Below, piece by piece: positions 1-9,451 of a DNA stretch of 48,732 bases. Made by a program: the position numbers and the translations under genes. Numbering within the stretch: position 1 is the stretch's first letter; every line of letters starts with the position of its first letter. Under the pieces are notes generated by a model. It was not told the DNA's origin. It did no database searches and was given only the letters and a program-made list of their open reading frames with translations. Location: assembly GCA_949286465.1 (NCBI GenBank), contig CASECI010000010.1:1-48732 (forward strand), in the 5' to 3' direction. Source of the stretch: an uncultured Alphaproteobacteria bacterium. Its GTDB lineage: Bacteria > Pseudomonadota > Alphaproteobacteria > CAAHEQ01 > UBA3637.

Positions 1-564
1 GACATGTGGGTCACAAGTCGCTTTCCCGTATCCAGGAATATGTTTAATAACTGGCATTAGTCCCTTATGAAGCATCGTCTCAACTGCTTTGTTTGCTAAA
101 CTAGAAACAATATTAGGGTCTTCACTAAAAAGCCTTTTTCCTAAAACAGAATGGGTTTGAGAAGATGCTACATCTAAACAAGGCCAACAATCAACATTGA
201 TGCCGACATCCAACAACATATGAGCTAGTTTCTCCGCATGAGTAATAACTGCTTTCATTGCTTCATCAGGATTTTTTTCTACATACCACTCTCCATAAGT
301 AGATGCAAATGGAAGTCCTTCCCAATAAGGAGGCCACAATCGCTGTACACGCCCGCCTTCTTGATCTACCAAGATAGGAGCATTCGGTCGATGAATAGCT
401 CTTCTTAAATCTTCTGTTAGTGCTTTCAACTGAATAGGATCTTTAACATTTCTATCAAACAAAATAAATCCTAATGGGTTAACATCCTCAAAGAATGTTC
501 GTTCTTTCTCAGTTAAATGTAGGCCAGATAAACCAAAAATGACAGAAGAAATAGGTTTTTCCAT
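1..564 (-). CDS. nagZ: Beta-N-acetylhexosaminidase NagZ (3' end cut by window edge)
   Basis: The visible 188 residues are the N-terminal half of a glycoside hydrolase family 3 enzyme. NagZ removes GlcNAc from anhydro-muropeptides in cytoplasmic peptidoglycan recycling. The family signature VDQEGGRVQRL is present near residue 60, and near the cut end KHIPGYG is followed by the Asp-x-His pair (CDPH) expected of the NagZ general acid/base loop. Most NagZ proteins read PGHG here, so the Tyr is a small oddity. It starts 4 bases after the SPOR gene and is probably co-transcribed with it and argS, an order common in Alphaproteobacteria. The remainder of the gene lies outside the window. Confidence 0.93.
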   Translation of the reverse strand, partial: MEKPISSVIFGLSGLHLTEKERTFFEDVNPLGFILFDRNVKDPIQLKALTEDLRRAIHRPNAPILVDQEGGRVQRLWPPYWEGLPFASTYGEWYVEKNPDEAMKAVITHAEKLAHMLLDVGINVDCWPCLDVASSQTHSVLGKRLFSEDPNIVSSLANKAVETMLHKGLMPVIKHIPGYGKATCDPHV

Positions 565-568
565 TTTT

Positions 569-1513
569 CTATTTTGTTAAGGTACAATCCTGTTTTCTTG
601 CTTTTAACTTATCACATAAAGACTTAGCTTCATCCCTTGTTTTAAAAGAACCGACACGAAGTCTATAGAAAGTTCCTTTACCCTTTATCTCTGCGGCAAC
701 AATATCATGAGGCAATCCAGACAATAAAGAAGAATTAGCCTTTAAGATTTTTGGCCACGCCTTTTCAGCGCCAGCTTTAGAAGGCAAAGAAATTAATTGA
801 ACATGCCAAGTCTGACCAGCAGGCATTGATGGAGCGACCTTTGTTCCTTGAGAAGCCTTTGTAGAAGCTGGTTGAACAGGTTTCGTTTCAACAACAGGTT
901 TCTGCGGGACAGCATCCATTTTCATTGCTTTTTGTCGTGTTGAAATGACCTCCAATTCCATTTGCTCAGCACTCTCTGGAACAAAAGTTGGGGCTCCTAA
1001 GATTTGACCTTCTTGTGTCATTACAGGAACAGGCTCAACCTCTTTCTTAACAATAACAGGCTCAACAGGTGTTTCCGCTTCTGGAAAAAGTCTTTCCACA
1101 TTTGTATCCATATCATCTGAACGTAAGCGTTCATATACCATTTTATCTTGATCTGGAATCTTCATACCACCCGGCTCTGCTGGACGTTCTTTATAGGGCT
1201 CATCATTTCCTGTAATAACTGTGGGTGTTTCTTCTGTATCATCTTCTTGTCCCCAGAAGAGAGCACTCACTAATACCGCAATTAATACACCTATCAGAAC
1301 GCCTATTCCTATTGCATGAAAGCGAATAGAAGAAAAAGTTTTATCTACCTCTTCCGTAGGAGGAACTGTCGTTGTGATTCTTTCTTTATATTCTGCTCGG
1401 AAATCATATGGCGTTTCAAGAGAATCCTCTTCCTCTTCAACGTCTTCTGTCGTCATATCATTTTTTAATGTGACGATATCATCTTTTTTTTCTTCATCTT
1501 CAAATAAAATCAT
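569..1513 (-). CDS. SPOR-domain membrane protein
   Basis: This 314-residue protein has an acidic cytoplasmic N-terminus (about 1-65), one transmembrane segment around residues 67-89, a long Pro/Glu/Val-rich periplasmic linker, and a C-terminal SPOR domain (about 230-314) with the pattern WHVQLISL...FYRLRVGSF. SPOR domains bind denuded peptidoglycan glycans at division septa, so a role in envelope or division biology is likely (inference). The start codon follows the argS stop by one base and its ribosome binding site (AAAGGAG) lies inside the end of argS. The argS-SPOR-nagZ order is typical of Alphaproteobacteria. No catalytic domain is visible. Confidence 0.88.
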   Translation of the reverse strand: MILFEDEEKKDDIVTLKNDMTTEDVEEEEDSLETPYDFRAEYKERITTTVPPTEEVDKTFSSIRFHAIGIGVLIGVLIAVLVSALFWGQEDDTEETPTVITGNDEPYKERPAEPGGMKIPDQDKMVYERLRSDDMDTNVERLFPEAETPVEPVIVKKEVEPVPVMTQEGQILGAPTFVPESAEQMELEVISTRQKAMKMDAVPQKPVVETKPVQPASTKASQGTKVAPSMPAGQTWHVQLISLPSKAGAEKAWPKILKANSSLLSGLPHDIVAAEIKGKGTFYRLRVGSFKTRDEAKSLCDKLKARKQDCTLTK

Positions 1514-1514
1514 G

Positions 1515-3263
1515 TTACATCTCCTTTACTGGGACAACACCAAAAACTTTCAATCCTGAAGCAATAACATTTGTTGTTGCTTGGATTAAGGCAAGACGTG
1601 CTTTTGATAGCTCTTTATTCTTTTCATCTAAGAAACGCATCTGAACATCATCTCTCCCTTTATTCCATAAAGCATGAAATGCGGAGGCTAAATCATATAA
1701 ATAATAGGCGATACGATGCGGTTCATTTGCTTCCGCTGCTTGCTCAACTTGACGTGGGAAAGAAGAGAGTATCCGAATTAAAGACAGCTCTGATTCATCC
1801 TTTAACAAGGTCATATCTGCATTTAACAAATTATCTAATATATCTTTCCCGAACATTTCTTCTGCATGACGGAAAACGGAATAAGCACGTGCATGAGCAT
1901 ATTGAACATAGAAAACAGGATTATCTTTTGATTGTTCTTTAACTTTTACTAAATCAAAATCAAGTTGACTATCATTTTTGCGCGTCAACATAAAGAAACG
2001 AACTACGTCTTTCTCTATTTGTTCAAGTAAATCAGCGAAAGTTACGAAAGTTCCCGCTCTCTTAGACATCTTCAAAGGTTGACCATTATCAGAAAAGCTA
2101 ACCATTTGAACAAGTTTTATATCCAAATCTGCTTCCCCATTTGTAACAGCTTTTACTGCAGATTTCAAACGGGTTACATATCCGGCATGATCGGCTCCAA
2201 GCACCATAATAAGCTTTTTAAAGCCTCTTTTATATTTATCATATTGATAAGCAATATCAGGTGTAAAATAGGTATAAGTTCCATCTGAACGTTTTAATGG
2301 ACGATCAGCTTCATCTCCAAATTCTGTAGATTTGAAAATGGTCATCTCTTGAGGTTCCCAGTCTTCCGGAGCTTTCGCACTTTTTGGTTTTTCCAAAACA
2401 CCTTGATATATAAGCCCTCTATCTTCCAAAACCTTAAGTGCTTTTTCAATGCCTCCACTTTCTCCGATAGCTCTTTCTGAAGTAAAAACGTCAAAATGAA
2501 TGTCTGCTTTATCTAAATCTTTCCGTATCAAGTCCATCATCATTTTAACCGCTATATCACGGAAATATACATGACAATCTTCTTCTTTCACAGACATCCA
2601 TTTATCACCATCTTTTTGAGCTATATATTGCCCGACTGGTTTTAAATATTCTCCTGGATAGTAGCCTTCTGGTATTTCCCCAATGTCCTCACCCATAGCT
2701 TCTCTGTATCGTAAATAAGCTGAACGAGCTAACTTATCAACTTGAGCCCCTCTATCATTCATATAGTATTCTCGGGTTACTTGATAACCGGCTTTTGTAA
2801 GAAGTCCTGCTAATGCATCTCCAAAAACAGCACCTCTCACATGTCCAACATGCATCGGACCTGTCGGATTAACAGAAACAAATTCGACATTAACCTTTTC
2901 GCCATGACCCATATCAGAATCGCCATAATGCTCTTTTTCTTTTAAGATTGTTTTGAGTTGCTCATACCAAAAAGCATTGGATAACTTCAAGTTAATAAAT
3001 CCAGGACCTGCTATTTCCACACTTTCAATCGCTGGCAATTTTTGCAATTCTTTTACTAACAACTCTGCGAATTCCCGAGGCTTCAAAGAAACTTGACCTG
3101 CCAAAACCATCGCTGCGTTTGTCGCCGCATCTCCATGAGAAGCATCTCGAGGAGGCTCAACCGTAACACGATCTGTATTTGGCATTTTATTAATAAGTGC
3201 TTCATTAGCTAATTTTTGAACAGAATTCAAAACTTCCTTTTTCAAAAGTGTAAAAATATTCAT
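1515..3263 (-). CDS. argS: Arginyl-tRNA synthetase
   Basis: This class I aminoacyl-tRNA synthetase charges tRNA-Arg in the cytoplasm. The 582 residues match the usual ArgRS length. An N-terminal Arg-tRNA synthetase domain (about 1-90) is followed by the catalytic domain with the HIGH-type motif HVGH in NPTGPMHVGHVRGA (about residues 130-145) and the KMSKS counterpart KMSKRAGTFV (about 400). A C-terminal DALR anticodon-binding region ends the protein. It is the first gene of the argS-SPOR-nagZ unit, with a promoter expected in the 136-base AT-rich gap to lspA. Confidence 0.97.
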   Translation of the reverse strand: MNIFTLLKKEVLNSVQKLANEALINKMPNTDRVTVEPPRDASHGDAATNAAMVLAGQVSLKPREFAELLVKELQKLPAIESVEIAGPGFINLKLSNAFWYEQLKTILKEKEHYGDSDMGHGEKVNVEFVSVNPTGPMHVGHVRGAVFGDALAGLLTKAGYQVTREYYMNDRGAQVDKLARSAYLRYREAMGEDIGEIPEGYYPGEYLKPVGQYIAQKDGDKWMSVKEEDCHVYFRDIAVKMMMDLIRKDLDKADIHFDVFTSERAIGESGGIEKALKVLEDRGLIYQGVLEKPKSAKAPEDWEPQEMTIFKSTEFGDEADRPLKRSDGTYTYFTPDIAYQYDKYKRGFKKLIMVLGADHAGYVTRLKSAVKAVTNGEADLDIKLVQMVSFSDNGQPLKMSKRAGTFVTFADLLEQIEKDVVRFFMLTRKNDSQLDFDLVKVKEQSKDNPVFYVQYAHARAYSVFRHAEEMFGKDILDNLLNADMTLLKDESELSLIRILSSFPRQVEQAAEANEPHRIAYYLYDLASAFHALWNKGRDDVQMRFLDEKNKELSKARLALIQATTNVIASGLKVFGVVPVKEM

Positions 3264-3349
3264 TATTAGACCTTTCTCTTTTATTTTATAAAAGTAGCTT
3301 TTTTTCTTTGAAAACGCAACAAATTTTTATACTTTTTAAAACACTTTCC

Positions 3350-3378
3350 TTTACTTTTATTTCCCTTGTTGATATAAA
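3350..3378 (+). promoter_or_regulatory. Predicted sigma70-type promoter of lspA
   Basis: A TTTACT box (3350-3355) is followed after 17 bases by TATAAA (3373-3378), preceded by TGA as in an extended -10. The predicted start near 3385 is just before the ribosome binding site AAAGGAG (3388-3394), which sits five bases before the lspA ATG. This is a sequence match only. Confidence 0.5.
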
Positions 3379-3399
3379 GAGAGAAACAAAGGAGCATAT

Positions 3400-3852
3400 A
3401 TGTTTTTTTATTTTATTCCTATTCTAATTATTTTCTTTGATCAAATGACAAAATGGATGGTCATGGATAAATTACCCCTTCCCATACAAGTCACATCTTT
3501 TTTTAATATCATTCTTGCGATGAACAAAGGCGTCAGCTTCTCGATGTTCTCCTCTGAACACGCTTGGATGCCGTGGGTATTAACAGGAGTTGGAAGTTTA
3601 ATAACTCTTTTCATTGCTTTTTGGTTTTTCAAAGAGAAAAAAGATGTTATTAAATTTGCTTTAGCTCTTGTTTTAGGTGGCGCTATTGGAAACATTATTG
3701 ACCGTATTCGCTTTGGAGCCGTTGTTGATTTTCTGGATTTCCATGCTTTTGGATACCATTGGCCTGCTTTTAATATCGCAGATATGATGATTTGTTTTGG
3801 TGTTTTTATTATTGTACTTGAAGCTCTATTTTCAAAGGAGAAAGAAGAATGA
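3400..3852 (+). CDS. lspA: Lipoprotein signal peptidase (signal peptidase II)
   Basis: LspA is the inner-membrane aspartyl protease that cleaves signal peptides of diacylglyceryl-modified prolipoproteins. The 150 residues form four hydrophobic segments, the usual size. The catalytic Asp pair is visible in GNIIDRIRFGAVVDFLDF (about residues 97-114), and FDQMTK near residue 13 is the other family signature. A clear ribosome binding site (AAAGGAG) precedes the ATG. The stop codon overlaps the start of the following small lipoprotein gene in an ATGA, so the enzyme is translationally coupled to one of its own probable substrates. Confidence 0.96.
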   Translation: MFFYFIPILIIFFDQMTKWMVMDKLPLPIQVTSFFNIILAMNKGVSFSMFSSEHAWMPWVLTGVGSLITLFIAFWFFKEKKDVIKFALALVLGGAIGNIIDRIRFGAVVDFLDFHAFGYHWPAFNIADMMICFGVFIIVLEALFSKEKEE

Positions 3853-4025
3853 AAAATGTCATATGTTTAATTTTATCTCTGGTACTTCTAACAGCATGCT
3901 CTGCTAAAAGTACTGTTTTTAAGGCTCCTGACGAGACGCAAGTGTCTAAACAAAAAGAACTAATATTGCCTCCTGATTGGGAATTAAGACCTCCTCAAAC
4001 AACTAAACCTCAACAAGCTCAATAG
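3849..4025 (+). CDS. Small BamF-like (DUF3035-type) lipoprotein
   Basis: A 58-residue protein with a lipoprotein signal peptide: hydrophobic residues 4-14 and a lipobox LTAC with Cys17. After the Cys, the segment APDETQV...LILPPDWELRPP resembles the core of the alphaproteobacterial DUF3035/BamF family (typically 'PDEF.V....L.LPPDF.LRPP'), whose gene often follows lspA. BamF is a beta-barrel assembly machine lipoprotein in Caulobacter. This copy is much shorter than usual, ending soon after the LRPP motif with a Gln/Pro-rich tail. It overlaps lspA by four bases and ends nine bases before pgi. Family assignment rests on this motif and on context. Confidence 0.72.
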   Translation: MKNVICLILSLVLLTACSAKSTVFKAPDETQVSKQKELILPPDWELRPPQTTKPQQAQ

Positions 4026-4034
4026 GACATAAAA

Positions 4035-5648
4035 ATGACTCTCACTTCTCAAAAAGCCTACTTAGCTTTACAAAAGCACTATTCAGAAACATCTTCTTTG
4101 CATATGCGTGATTTGTTTAAAGAAGATCCTGAAAGATTTAATAAATTTTCATTAAAATTAGATGATTTCGTTTTAGATTACTCTAAGAATAGAATTACAG
4201 ATGAAACCTTACCTCTTTTAATTAACTTGGCAAATGAATGTGGTTTGAAAGATAAAATCAATGCCATGTTTTCTGGCAAACAAATTAATTTTACAGAAAA
4301 TCGTTCTGTATTACACATAGCTCTTCGTAATCGGTCTAATACACCTATTTATGTTAACAACAAAGATGTTATGCCGGAAATTAATCGTGTTCTTGAAAAA
4401 ATGCATCTTTTTTCAGACCAAGTTCGCAATGGGTCTTGGAAAGGAGCAACTGGCAAATCCATTACTGACATTGTTAATATTGGTATTGGAGGATCTGATT
4501 TAGGTCCCTATATGGCTACAGAAGCTCTTAAGAAATACAAAACGGAAAAACTAAATTTTCACTTCGTTTCCAATATTGATGGGACAGATATTGTTGAAAA
4601 ATTAAAAAAATGTTCTCCTGAAACGACTTTATTTTTAGTTGCTTCAAAAACTTTTACAACTCAAGAGACAATGGTCAATGCTCAAACAGCTCGTACATGG
4701 TTAGTTGAAGCTCTTGGACAAGCTGCAGTTCCTCATCATTTTGTTGCTTTATCAACGAACAAAGAAGAAGTTGAAAAATTTGGCATAGATTCCAAAAACA
4801 TGTTTGAGTTTTGGAGTTTCATTGGCGGAAGATATTCCATGTGGTCTGCTGTTGGATTATCTATCATGCTCGCTATCGGATATGAGGCTTTTGTCGAAAT
4901 GCTTGAAGGGGCACATGAAATGGATACTCATTTCAAGGAAGCTCCTTTTGATAAAAATATGCCAGTTATCTTAGGATTGCTTGGAATTTGGTATCATGTA
5001 TTTTATGGCTCAGAAACTTATGCTGTTTTACCATATGATGCTTACTTACACAGACTACCGGCTTACTTGCAACAATTAGATATGGAAAGTAATGGAAAAA
5101 GGAATGCACAAGATGGAAGTGTTATTTCTTATCCAACAGGTCCTATTTTATTTGGAGAATCAGGAACAAATGGACAGCACTCCTTTTATCAACTCATTCA
5201 TCAAGGGACACATTTAATTCCATGTGATTTTATTATACCAATCAATTCTTTAAATCCAATTGGAGAACATCATGATATTCTTCTTGCCAACGCGCTAGCC
5301 CAGCCAGAAGCCCTCATGCGGGGGAAAACACCAGAAGAATTAAAAGAAGAAGGCGTGCCAGAAGCTTTAATTCCATTTAAAACATTCCCCGGCAACCGTC
5401 CAACAAATTCTATATTAATGACAAAAATGACACCTCGGAATTTAGGACGTCTCATTGCTTTATACGAACATAAAGTTTTTGTTATGGGAGTCCTTCTCAA
5501 TATAGATAGCTTTGATCAATGGGGTGTAGAACTTGGTAAGATTCTGGCAAAAAAAATTCTTCCAGAATTACATGATATTGCACCAACAACGACACATGAT
5601 TGTTCTACAAATGCTCTCATTAATTACATTAAAGGAATACGTGGATGA
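4035..5648 (+). CDS. pgi: Glucose-6-phosphate isomerase
   Basis: Pgi interconverts glucose 6-phosphate and fructose 6-phosphate in glycolysis and gluconeogenesis. The 537 residues are the family's usual length. The sugar-phosphate-binding motif [12 protein letters not shown] lies near residue 150, SKTFTTQET near 212, and the [12 protein letters not shown] signature near 268. The active-site Glu is expected in MESNGK (about 354) and the catalytic Lys region near the C-terminus (WGVELGK, about 500). It overlaps mutL by four bases (ATGA). Together with glgB and glgX in the window it fits a sugar-fermenting metabolism. Confidence 0.97.
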   Translation: MTLTSQKAYLALQKHYSETSSLHMRDLFKEDPERFNKFSLKLDDFVLDYSKNRITDETLPLLINLANECGLKDKINAMFSGKQINFTENRSVLHIALRNRSNTPIYVNNKDVMPEINRVLEKMHLFSDQVRNGSWKGATGKSITDIVNIGIGGSDLGPYMATEALKKYKTEKLNFHFVSNIDGTDIVEKLKKCSPETTLFLVASKTFTTQETMVNAQTARTWLVEALGQAAVPHHFVALSTNKEEVEKFGIDSKNMFEFWSFIGGRYSMWSAVGLSIMLAIGYEAFVEMLEGAHEMDTHFKEAPFDKNMPVILGLLGIWYHVFYGSETYAVLPYDAYLHRLPAYLQQLDMESNGKRNAQDGSVISYPTGPILFGESGTNGQHSFYQLIHQGTHLIPCDFIIPINSLNPIGEHHDILLANALAQPEALMRGKTPEELKEEGVPEALIPFKTFPGNRPTNSILMTKMTPRNLGRLIALYEHKVFVMGVLLNIDSFDQWGVELGKILAKKILPELHDIAPTTTHDCSTNALINYIKGIRG

Positions 5649-7438
5649 ATTCCATACGTTTATTATCTCCGACTTTAGTTAATCAAATTGCTGCTGGAGA
5701 AGTCATTGAACGCCCTGCCTCTGCCTTAAAGGAACTTGTTGAAAATGCGATAGATGCCGGCGCAACACGTATCGACATTGTCATGATTGATGGCGGAAAA
5801 TCCTATATGTCGGTAACAGACAATGGGAAAGGAATGAATGCAGAAGAATTAGCATTAGCTATTGAACGTCATGCAACTTCAAAATTACCCGAAGATGATT
5901 TATTTAACATTCATTACCTAGGGTTTCGTGGAGAAGCTCTTCCTTCTATAGGATCAGTTGCTCGCTTAACGATTACAAGTAAGCCTAAAAATAGTCTTGA
6001 AGGATGGTCTATTTCTGTAGAAGGAGGAATTAAACAACCTATCCGTCCAGCTGGAATCCCTGAAGGGACAAAAGTTGAAGTAAAAGATTTATTCTTTGCT
6101 ACTCCAGCTCGCTTAAAATTTTTAAAATCTACTCAAACAGAACTTGGATATGCTAAGGATATTTTACATAAATTAGCAATGATGCATCCTGAAATTGCTT
6201 TTTCATTAAGTGATGACAAAAGACAAATCCTTAAATATCTCCCTTCTTCGACACTTCGAGACCGCGTTTCAAAAATCATGGGCAAAGACTTTGAAGAGAA
6301 CTCCATAGAAGTTCACGGAGAACATAATGGTATTATATTGGATGGTTTTATAGGCCTTCCAACCTATACACGTTCAACAAGTACAGAACAATATCTATTT
6401 GTCAATGGTCGTTGTATAAAAGATAAAATACTTTCAGGTTGCGTGAAAGGAGCTTACCAAGGGCTTATGGGCCATGGTAGCGATGGATATCCTGTCTTAG
6501 CTCTTTTTTTAAAAGTACCTTGTCACGAAGTAGACGTCAATGTTCATCCAGCGAAATCAGAGGTTCGTTTTAAGGATGCAGCATCTATTCGGGGTTTAAT
6601 TGTGGGAACATTAAAAAATGCTTTAGCTGAAGCTGGTCATAGAACATCAACTACAATCGGTATTGGTGCGTTGGGACGCAGCTCTTCAGGAATCATTCCT
6701 CATTCGCCACGCCGGTCTTTTACAACGGCTCATTTGGAAATACAAACACCACTAGAATTAAACGATTCTTATTCTGCCAATGTGATATCAACAGACTCAT
6801 CCTTTACACCAGTACAAGCTTCTCAAAGCAAAAAATCTGTTGAAACAGATATGAAGGAAGATTTTCCTCCACTTGGTTTAGCCAGAGCACAGGTACATGA
6901 AACATACATCATCTCTCAAACTCCAGACAGCATTATCATCACAGATCAGCATGCTGCTCATGAACGTCTCACTTATGAAAAAATCCGAGCAGGAATAAAT
7001 AACAAAATTGAACGACAATTGCTTCTTATCCCTGAAATAGTTTCTTTAACCGAAGAAGAAACAAATCGTCTTTTATCTCATAAAGAAGAACTTGAAAAAA
7101 TGGGACTTCTCATTGATTCCTTTGGGTTAGACGCAATTGTCGTTCGAGAAATTCCAGCCGTTTTGGGAGACCCAGATATTCAAAAATTAATAAAAGACAT
7201 TGCCGATACTTTATTAGAATATGGTGCAGCTTCAGCTCTGGAAGATCGGATTCAAGCATTATGCGCTAAAATGGCTTGTCATAGTTCTGTACGTTCGGGT
7301 CGTTCCTTAGACGCAAACGAAATGAATGCTCTTTTACGTGAAATGGAAAAATGTGGAACATCTGGACAATGCATTCATGGCCGCCCAACTTATATTGAAT
7401 TAAAATTAAAAGATATTGAAAAATTATTCGGTAGATAA
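5645..7438 (+). CDS. mutL: DNA mismatch repair protein MutL
   Basis: MutL is the ATP-dependent matchmaker of methyl-directed or nick-directed mismatch repair. The 597 residues contain the GHKL ATPase motifs: [11 protein letters not shown] (about 30-40), DNGKGM (about 60), [10 protein letters not shown] (about 94-103) and the ATP lid. The transducer domain carries [11 protein letters not shown] (about 298-308). The C-terminal dimerisation domain includes [14 protein letters not shown] and ends with [10 protein letters not shown]. The start overlaps the pgi stop. The DQHAxxER motif is conserved; the associated CPHGRP-like motif reads CIHGRP. The gene ends at a strong hairpin shared with the opposite-strand pilin gene. 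Confidence 0.97.
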   Translation: MNSIRLLSPTLVNQIAAGEVIERPASALKELVENAIDAGATRIDIVMIDGGKSYMSVTDNGKGMNAEELALAIERHATSKLPEDDLFNIHYLGFRGEALPSIGSVARLTITSKPKNSLEGWSISVEGGIKQPIRPAGIPEGTKVEVKDLFFATPARLKFLKSTQTELGYAKDILHKLAMMHPEIAFSLSDDKRQILKYLPSSTLRDRVSKIMGKDFEENSIEVHGEHNGIILDGFIGLPTYTRSTSTEQYLFVNGRCIKDKILSGCVKGAYQGLMGHGSDGYPVLALFLKVPCHEVDVNVHPAKSEVRFKDAASIRGLIVGTLKNALAEAGHRTSTTIGIGALGRSSSGIIPHSPRRSFTTAHLEIQTPLELNDSYSANVISTDSSFTPVQASQSKKSVETDMKEDFPPLGLARAQVHETYIISQTPDSIIITDQHAAHERLTYEKIRAGINNKIERQLLLIPEIVSLTEEETNRLLSHKEELEKMGLLIDSFGLDAIVVREIPAVLGDPDIQKLIKDIADTLLEYGAASALEDRIQALCAKMACHSSVRSGRSLDANEMNALLREMEKCGTSGQCIHGRPTYIELKLKDIEKLFGR

Positions 7439-7465
7439 AAAAAGAGCCGCTTAATGCGGCTCTTT
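7437..7465. terminator. Bidirectional rho-independent terminator between mutL and pilin gene
   Basis: A perfect 10-bp inverted repeat (aaagagccgc at 7441-7450 and its complement at 7456-7465) encloses the loop ttaat. On the minus strand the stem is followed by a run of seven T residues, so it is strong for the gene at 7469; on the plus strand the T run is interrupted (TCTTTATTCT). Confidence 0.85.
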
Positions 7466-7468
7466 ATT

Positions 7469-8818
7469 CTACTTATACCATCCCTCAGAAACTTCACACC
7501 AAGAGCTTGTATCATCAGGATCAACACAATTAAGTCCTCCACCTCCATCACTTACGACAAGACAACTTTCAGGACAACATCCAGAGATATAGAAAGAAGC
7601 TGCGACATCATTTTCCCCTTCGCATGCTGCGTAATGACAAACCATATCCGTACCACAAGGTGCTGGGAAAGGTTCAAATGGAATTAAATGATATCCTTTT
7701 GGCAAGCAGCCCCAAGCATCTATACCATTATTTCCTGACTTCTCATATCGTTTATATATCTGTGTTTTACAGCAATATAAAGGGTTCGTACAAGTCGAAT
7801 CTATATACAAAGGACAATATGGTGTTCCTTCTCCTCCCTTACATGGATCAGAAACATCCATACAAGTTTGAATGTTATCAACCCAGAGTTTTCCGGCCTT
7901 TTCACAACAAGCTTTAGAATTCGTATCTGAGCAAATTACACACAAACCTGAAGAACAGATACCTTCTTGCAGATCATCTGTTATACACTCTGTTCCATCT
8001 GGTAAGTTACTTAACGTATCACACTCATTAACTGTCATAATCTCTTGACATTCCGTTGGGGGTTCTAAAGTAGGACAAACGCAAGCATAATCTATACATT
8101 CTTTTGGAGAGGTACATCCTGTATCATCTGTACACTCTGGAGCTATATCACACTTCGTCCCACTGTAGCCACCATTACATTCACAAACACCTTCATGACA
8201 TATCCCATGTGTACCGCAATCAATTCCTTCGCATGGATCTATTACCCCAGAACCACTGCCGGAACCGCTTCCTGAACCAGAACCTCCTTCACCGCCGGAA
8301 CCACTAGACCCACTACCGCCATGGCCCGTTCCATCACATATCGTCCCATCACTTCCAAAACAGAACCTCATTGCTAAACCATCATTGCTTCCACATATAT
8401 CACTGTCACCTTGATAAACTGTGTTGCCTACTAATATCTGGTCTATGTCCGTCGGTTCCATCTTTAAGATCATTTCACACACACGATAACTTACCCCCGT
8501 CACTTCTACATAATATGAACGACCGCTATCCTTCTTCGTTGCCATCGCATAGTATGTCCCGTCCCCTAATCCCGCAAAATGAAACTCATACCCTGAGGGC
8601 TTACTGTAATAGTTCTCATCTATCATCGGAACATTCGTCCCGCGCAGCATCACATCGTATATTGTCGTATTTGCTCGGTTCTTATTCATCGCATAGGTAA
8701 AACCTACTAATGCCGTAATACTTAATACGCCTATGATTGCTAGTACCGCTAACATCTCTAATAGTGTTCGACCATGTTGCCAAGACACGAATACAAATTT
8801 ATTGGTTTTCTTACTCAT
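7469..8818 (-). CDS. Prepilin-like protein with Gly/Ser linker and EGF-like Cys-rich region
   Basis: A 449-residue protein with a type IV prepilin N-terminus. Gly16 is followed by RTLLEMLAVLAIIGVLS, with Glu at position +5 of the predicted mature protein, as expected for cleavage and N-methylation by a prepilin peptidase. A pilin-like globular region (about 50-160) leads to a Gly/Ser linker (about 167-192). An EGF-like stretch (CEGIDCGTHGICHEGVCEC, then CD near 223) is followed by a long region with about 30 further cysteines. The C-terminal portion is probably exposed and disulfide-bonded (inference). The next pilin-like gene lies upstream with 63 bases between. No assembly ATPase or peptidase gene is in the window. 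The target or ligand cannot be told from sequence. Confidence 0.8.
   Translation of the reverse strand: MSKKTNKFVFVSWQHGRTLLEMLAVLAIIGVLSITALVGFTYAMNKNRANTTIYDVMLRGTNVPMIDENYYSKPSGYEFHFAGLGDGTYYAMATKKDSGRSYYVEVTGVSYRVCEMILKMEPTDIDQILVGNTVYQGDSDICGSNDGLAMRFCFGSDGTICDGTGHGGSGSSGSGGEGGSGSGSGSGSGSGVIDPCEGIDCGTHGICHEGVCECNGGYSGTKCDIAPECTDDTGCTSPKECIDYACVCPTLEPPTECQEIMTVNECDTLSNLPDGTECITDDLQEGICSSGLCVICSDTNSKACCEKAGKLWVDNIQTCMDVSDPCKGGEGTPYCPLYIDSTCTNPLYCCKTQIYKRYEKSGNNGIDAWGCLPKGYHLIPFEPFPAPCGTDMVCHYAACEGENDVAASFYISGCCPESCLVVSDGGGGLNCVDPDDTSSWCEVSEGWYK
8248..8325 (-). repeat. Gly/Ser-coding low-complexity linker
   Basis: Tandem codons for alternating Gly and Ser, with a few Glu, form a flexible linker inside the EGF-containing prepilin gene. 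The stretch and the DNA around it are visibly richer in G+C than the surroundings (more than half G+C in the line starting at 8281). Such repeats can change length by slippage. Confidence 0.75.
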
Positions 8819-8881
8819 TTATACACCCCTAAGTACTGGTTAAGTAGTATAATAACCTCTATTATTTTGATGTCAATATAT

Positions 8882-9451
8882 TTATGGTACCCAATAAACT
8901 GTCAAAACTGGTCCACCCCAAAAAGTATCAGATGCTCTATTTTCACACGCTTTGGCCATCGCATCACGCTGATTTTCTGGATTGTCAAATGTATAGCTTC
9001 CAACTTGCATCTTTTCTGCGCCGTTGGGAACTGCAGATTGGACCACTTTTTTACATACAGAATCAGGTAAATTAACTAAAGTTGCCATCATCAACCGGCG
9101 ACCATCTTCATTTGCCATTCCCATACTCCAATGAGCATTATCATAAATCTTATATATTCCCATCTTACCATCTTCTCCCTTACAAAAAGAGCTCGGGATA
9201 TCTGCATTATTACAGAGCAATTTATAATTTTTCGAAAATCCTGTTTGGTAATCTTGGTAAGGGCATGCTCCACTCCCCATACATTTTTCAATCATAGAAA
9301 AACGTATGTCATGATAAAACCCTTCTGTTAGCATTTGTTTACCCATATTTATTGCTAACCGAATACTGCTAACTCCTCCGATTGTTAGAGCTCCCATGAT
9401 TGCTAAAACAGCCAACATTTCTAACATTGTTCGACCTTTTTCTTTATTCAT
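8882..9451 (-). CDS. Prepilin-like protein
   Basis: A 189-residue protein starting with a very short leader ending in Gly6, then RTMLEMLAVLAIMGAL, with Glu at mature position +5: a classic prepilin peptidase site and hydrophobic N-terminal helix. The globular part contains six or more cysteines (for example CMGSGACPYQ and a later SVCKK) that could form disulfides. It is probably a pilin or pseudopilin displayed at or through the envelope. It lies upstream of the EGF-containing prepilin on the same strand and shares its N-terminal segment closely, while the remainder is unrelated by eye. No other pilus genes are visible nearby. Confidence 0.8.
   Translation of the reverse strand: MNKEKGRTMLEMLAVLAIMGALTIGGVSSIRLAINMGKQMLTEGFYHDIRFSMIEKCMGSGACPYQDYQTGFSKNYKLLCNNADIPSSFCKGEDGKMGIYKIYDNAHWSMGMANEDGRRLMMATLVNLPDSVCKKVVQSAVPNGAEKMQVGSYTFDNPENQRDAMAKACENRASDTFWGGPVLTVYWVP

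Noticed and set aside
5270..5500. Long reading frame antisense to pgi, and similar antisense frames across recA, alaS and mutL
   Set aside because: These lie inside strongly conserved genes, lack ribosome binding sites and show no recognisable domains; they are shadows of the real frame.
8104..8700. Plus-strand frames opposite the EGF-containing prepilin
   Set aside because: His/Leu/Ser-rich translation is what the complement of Cys/Gly/Ser codons gives; no start signals.
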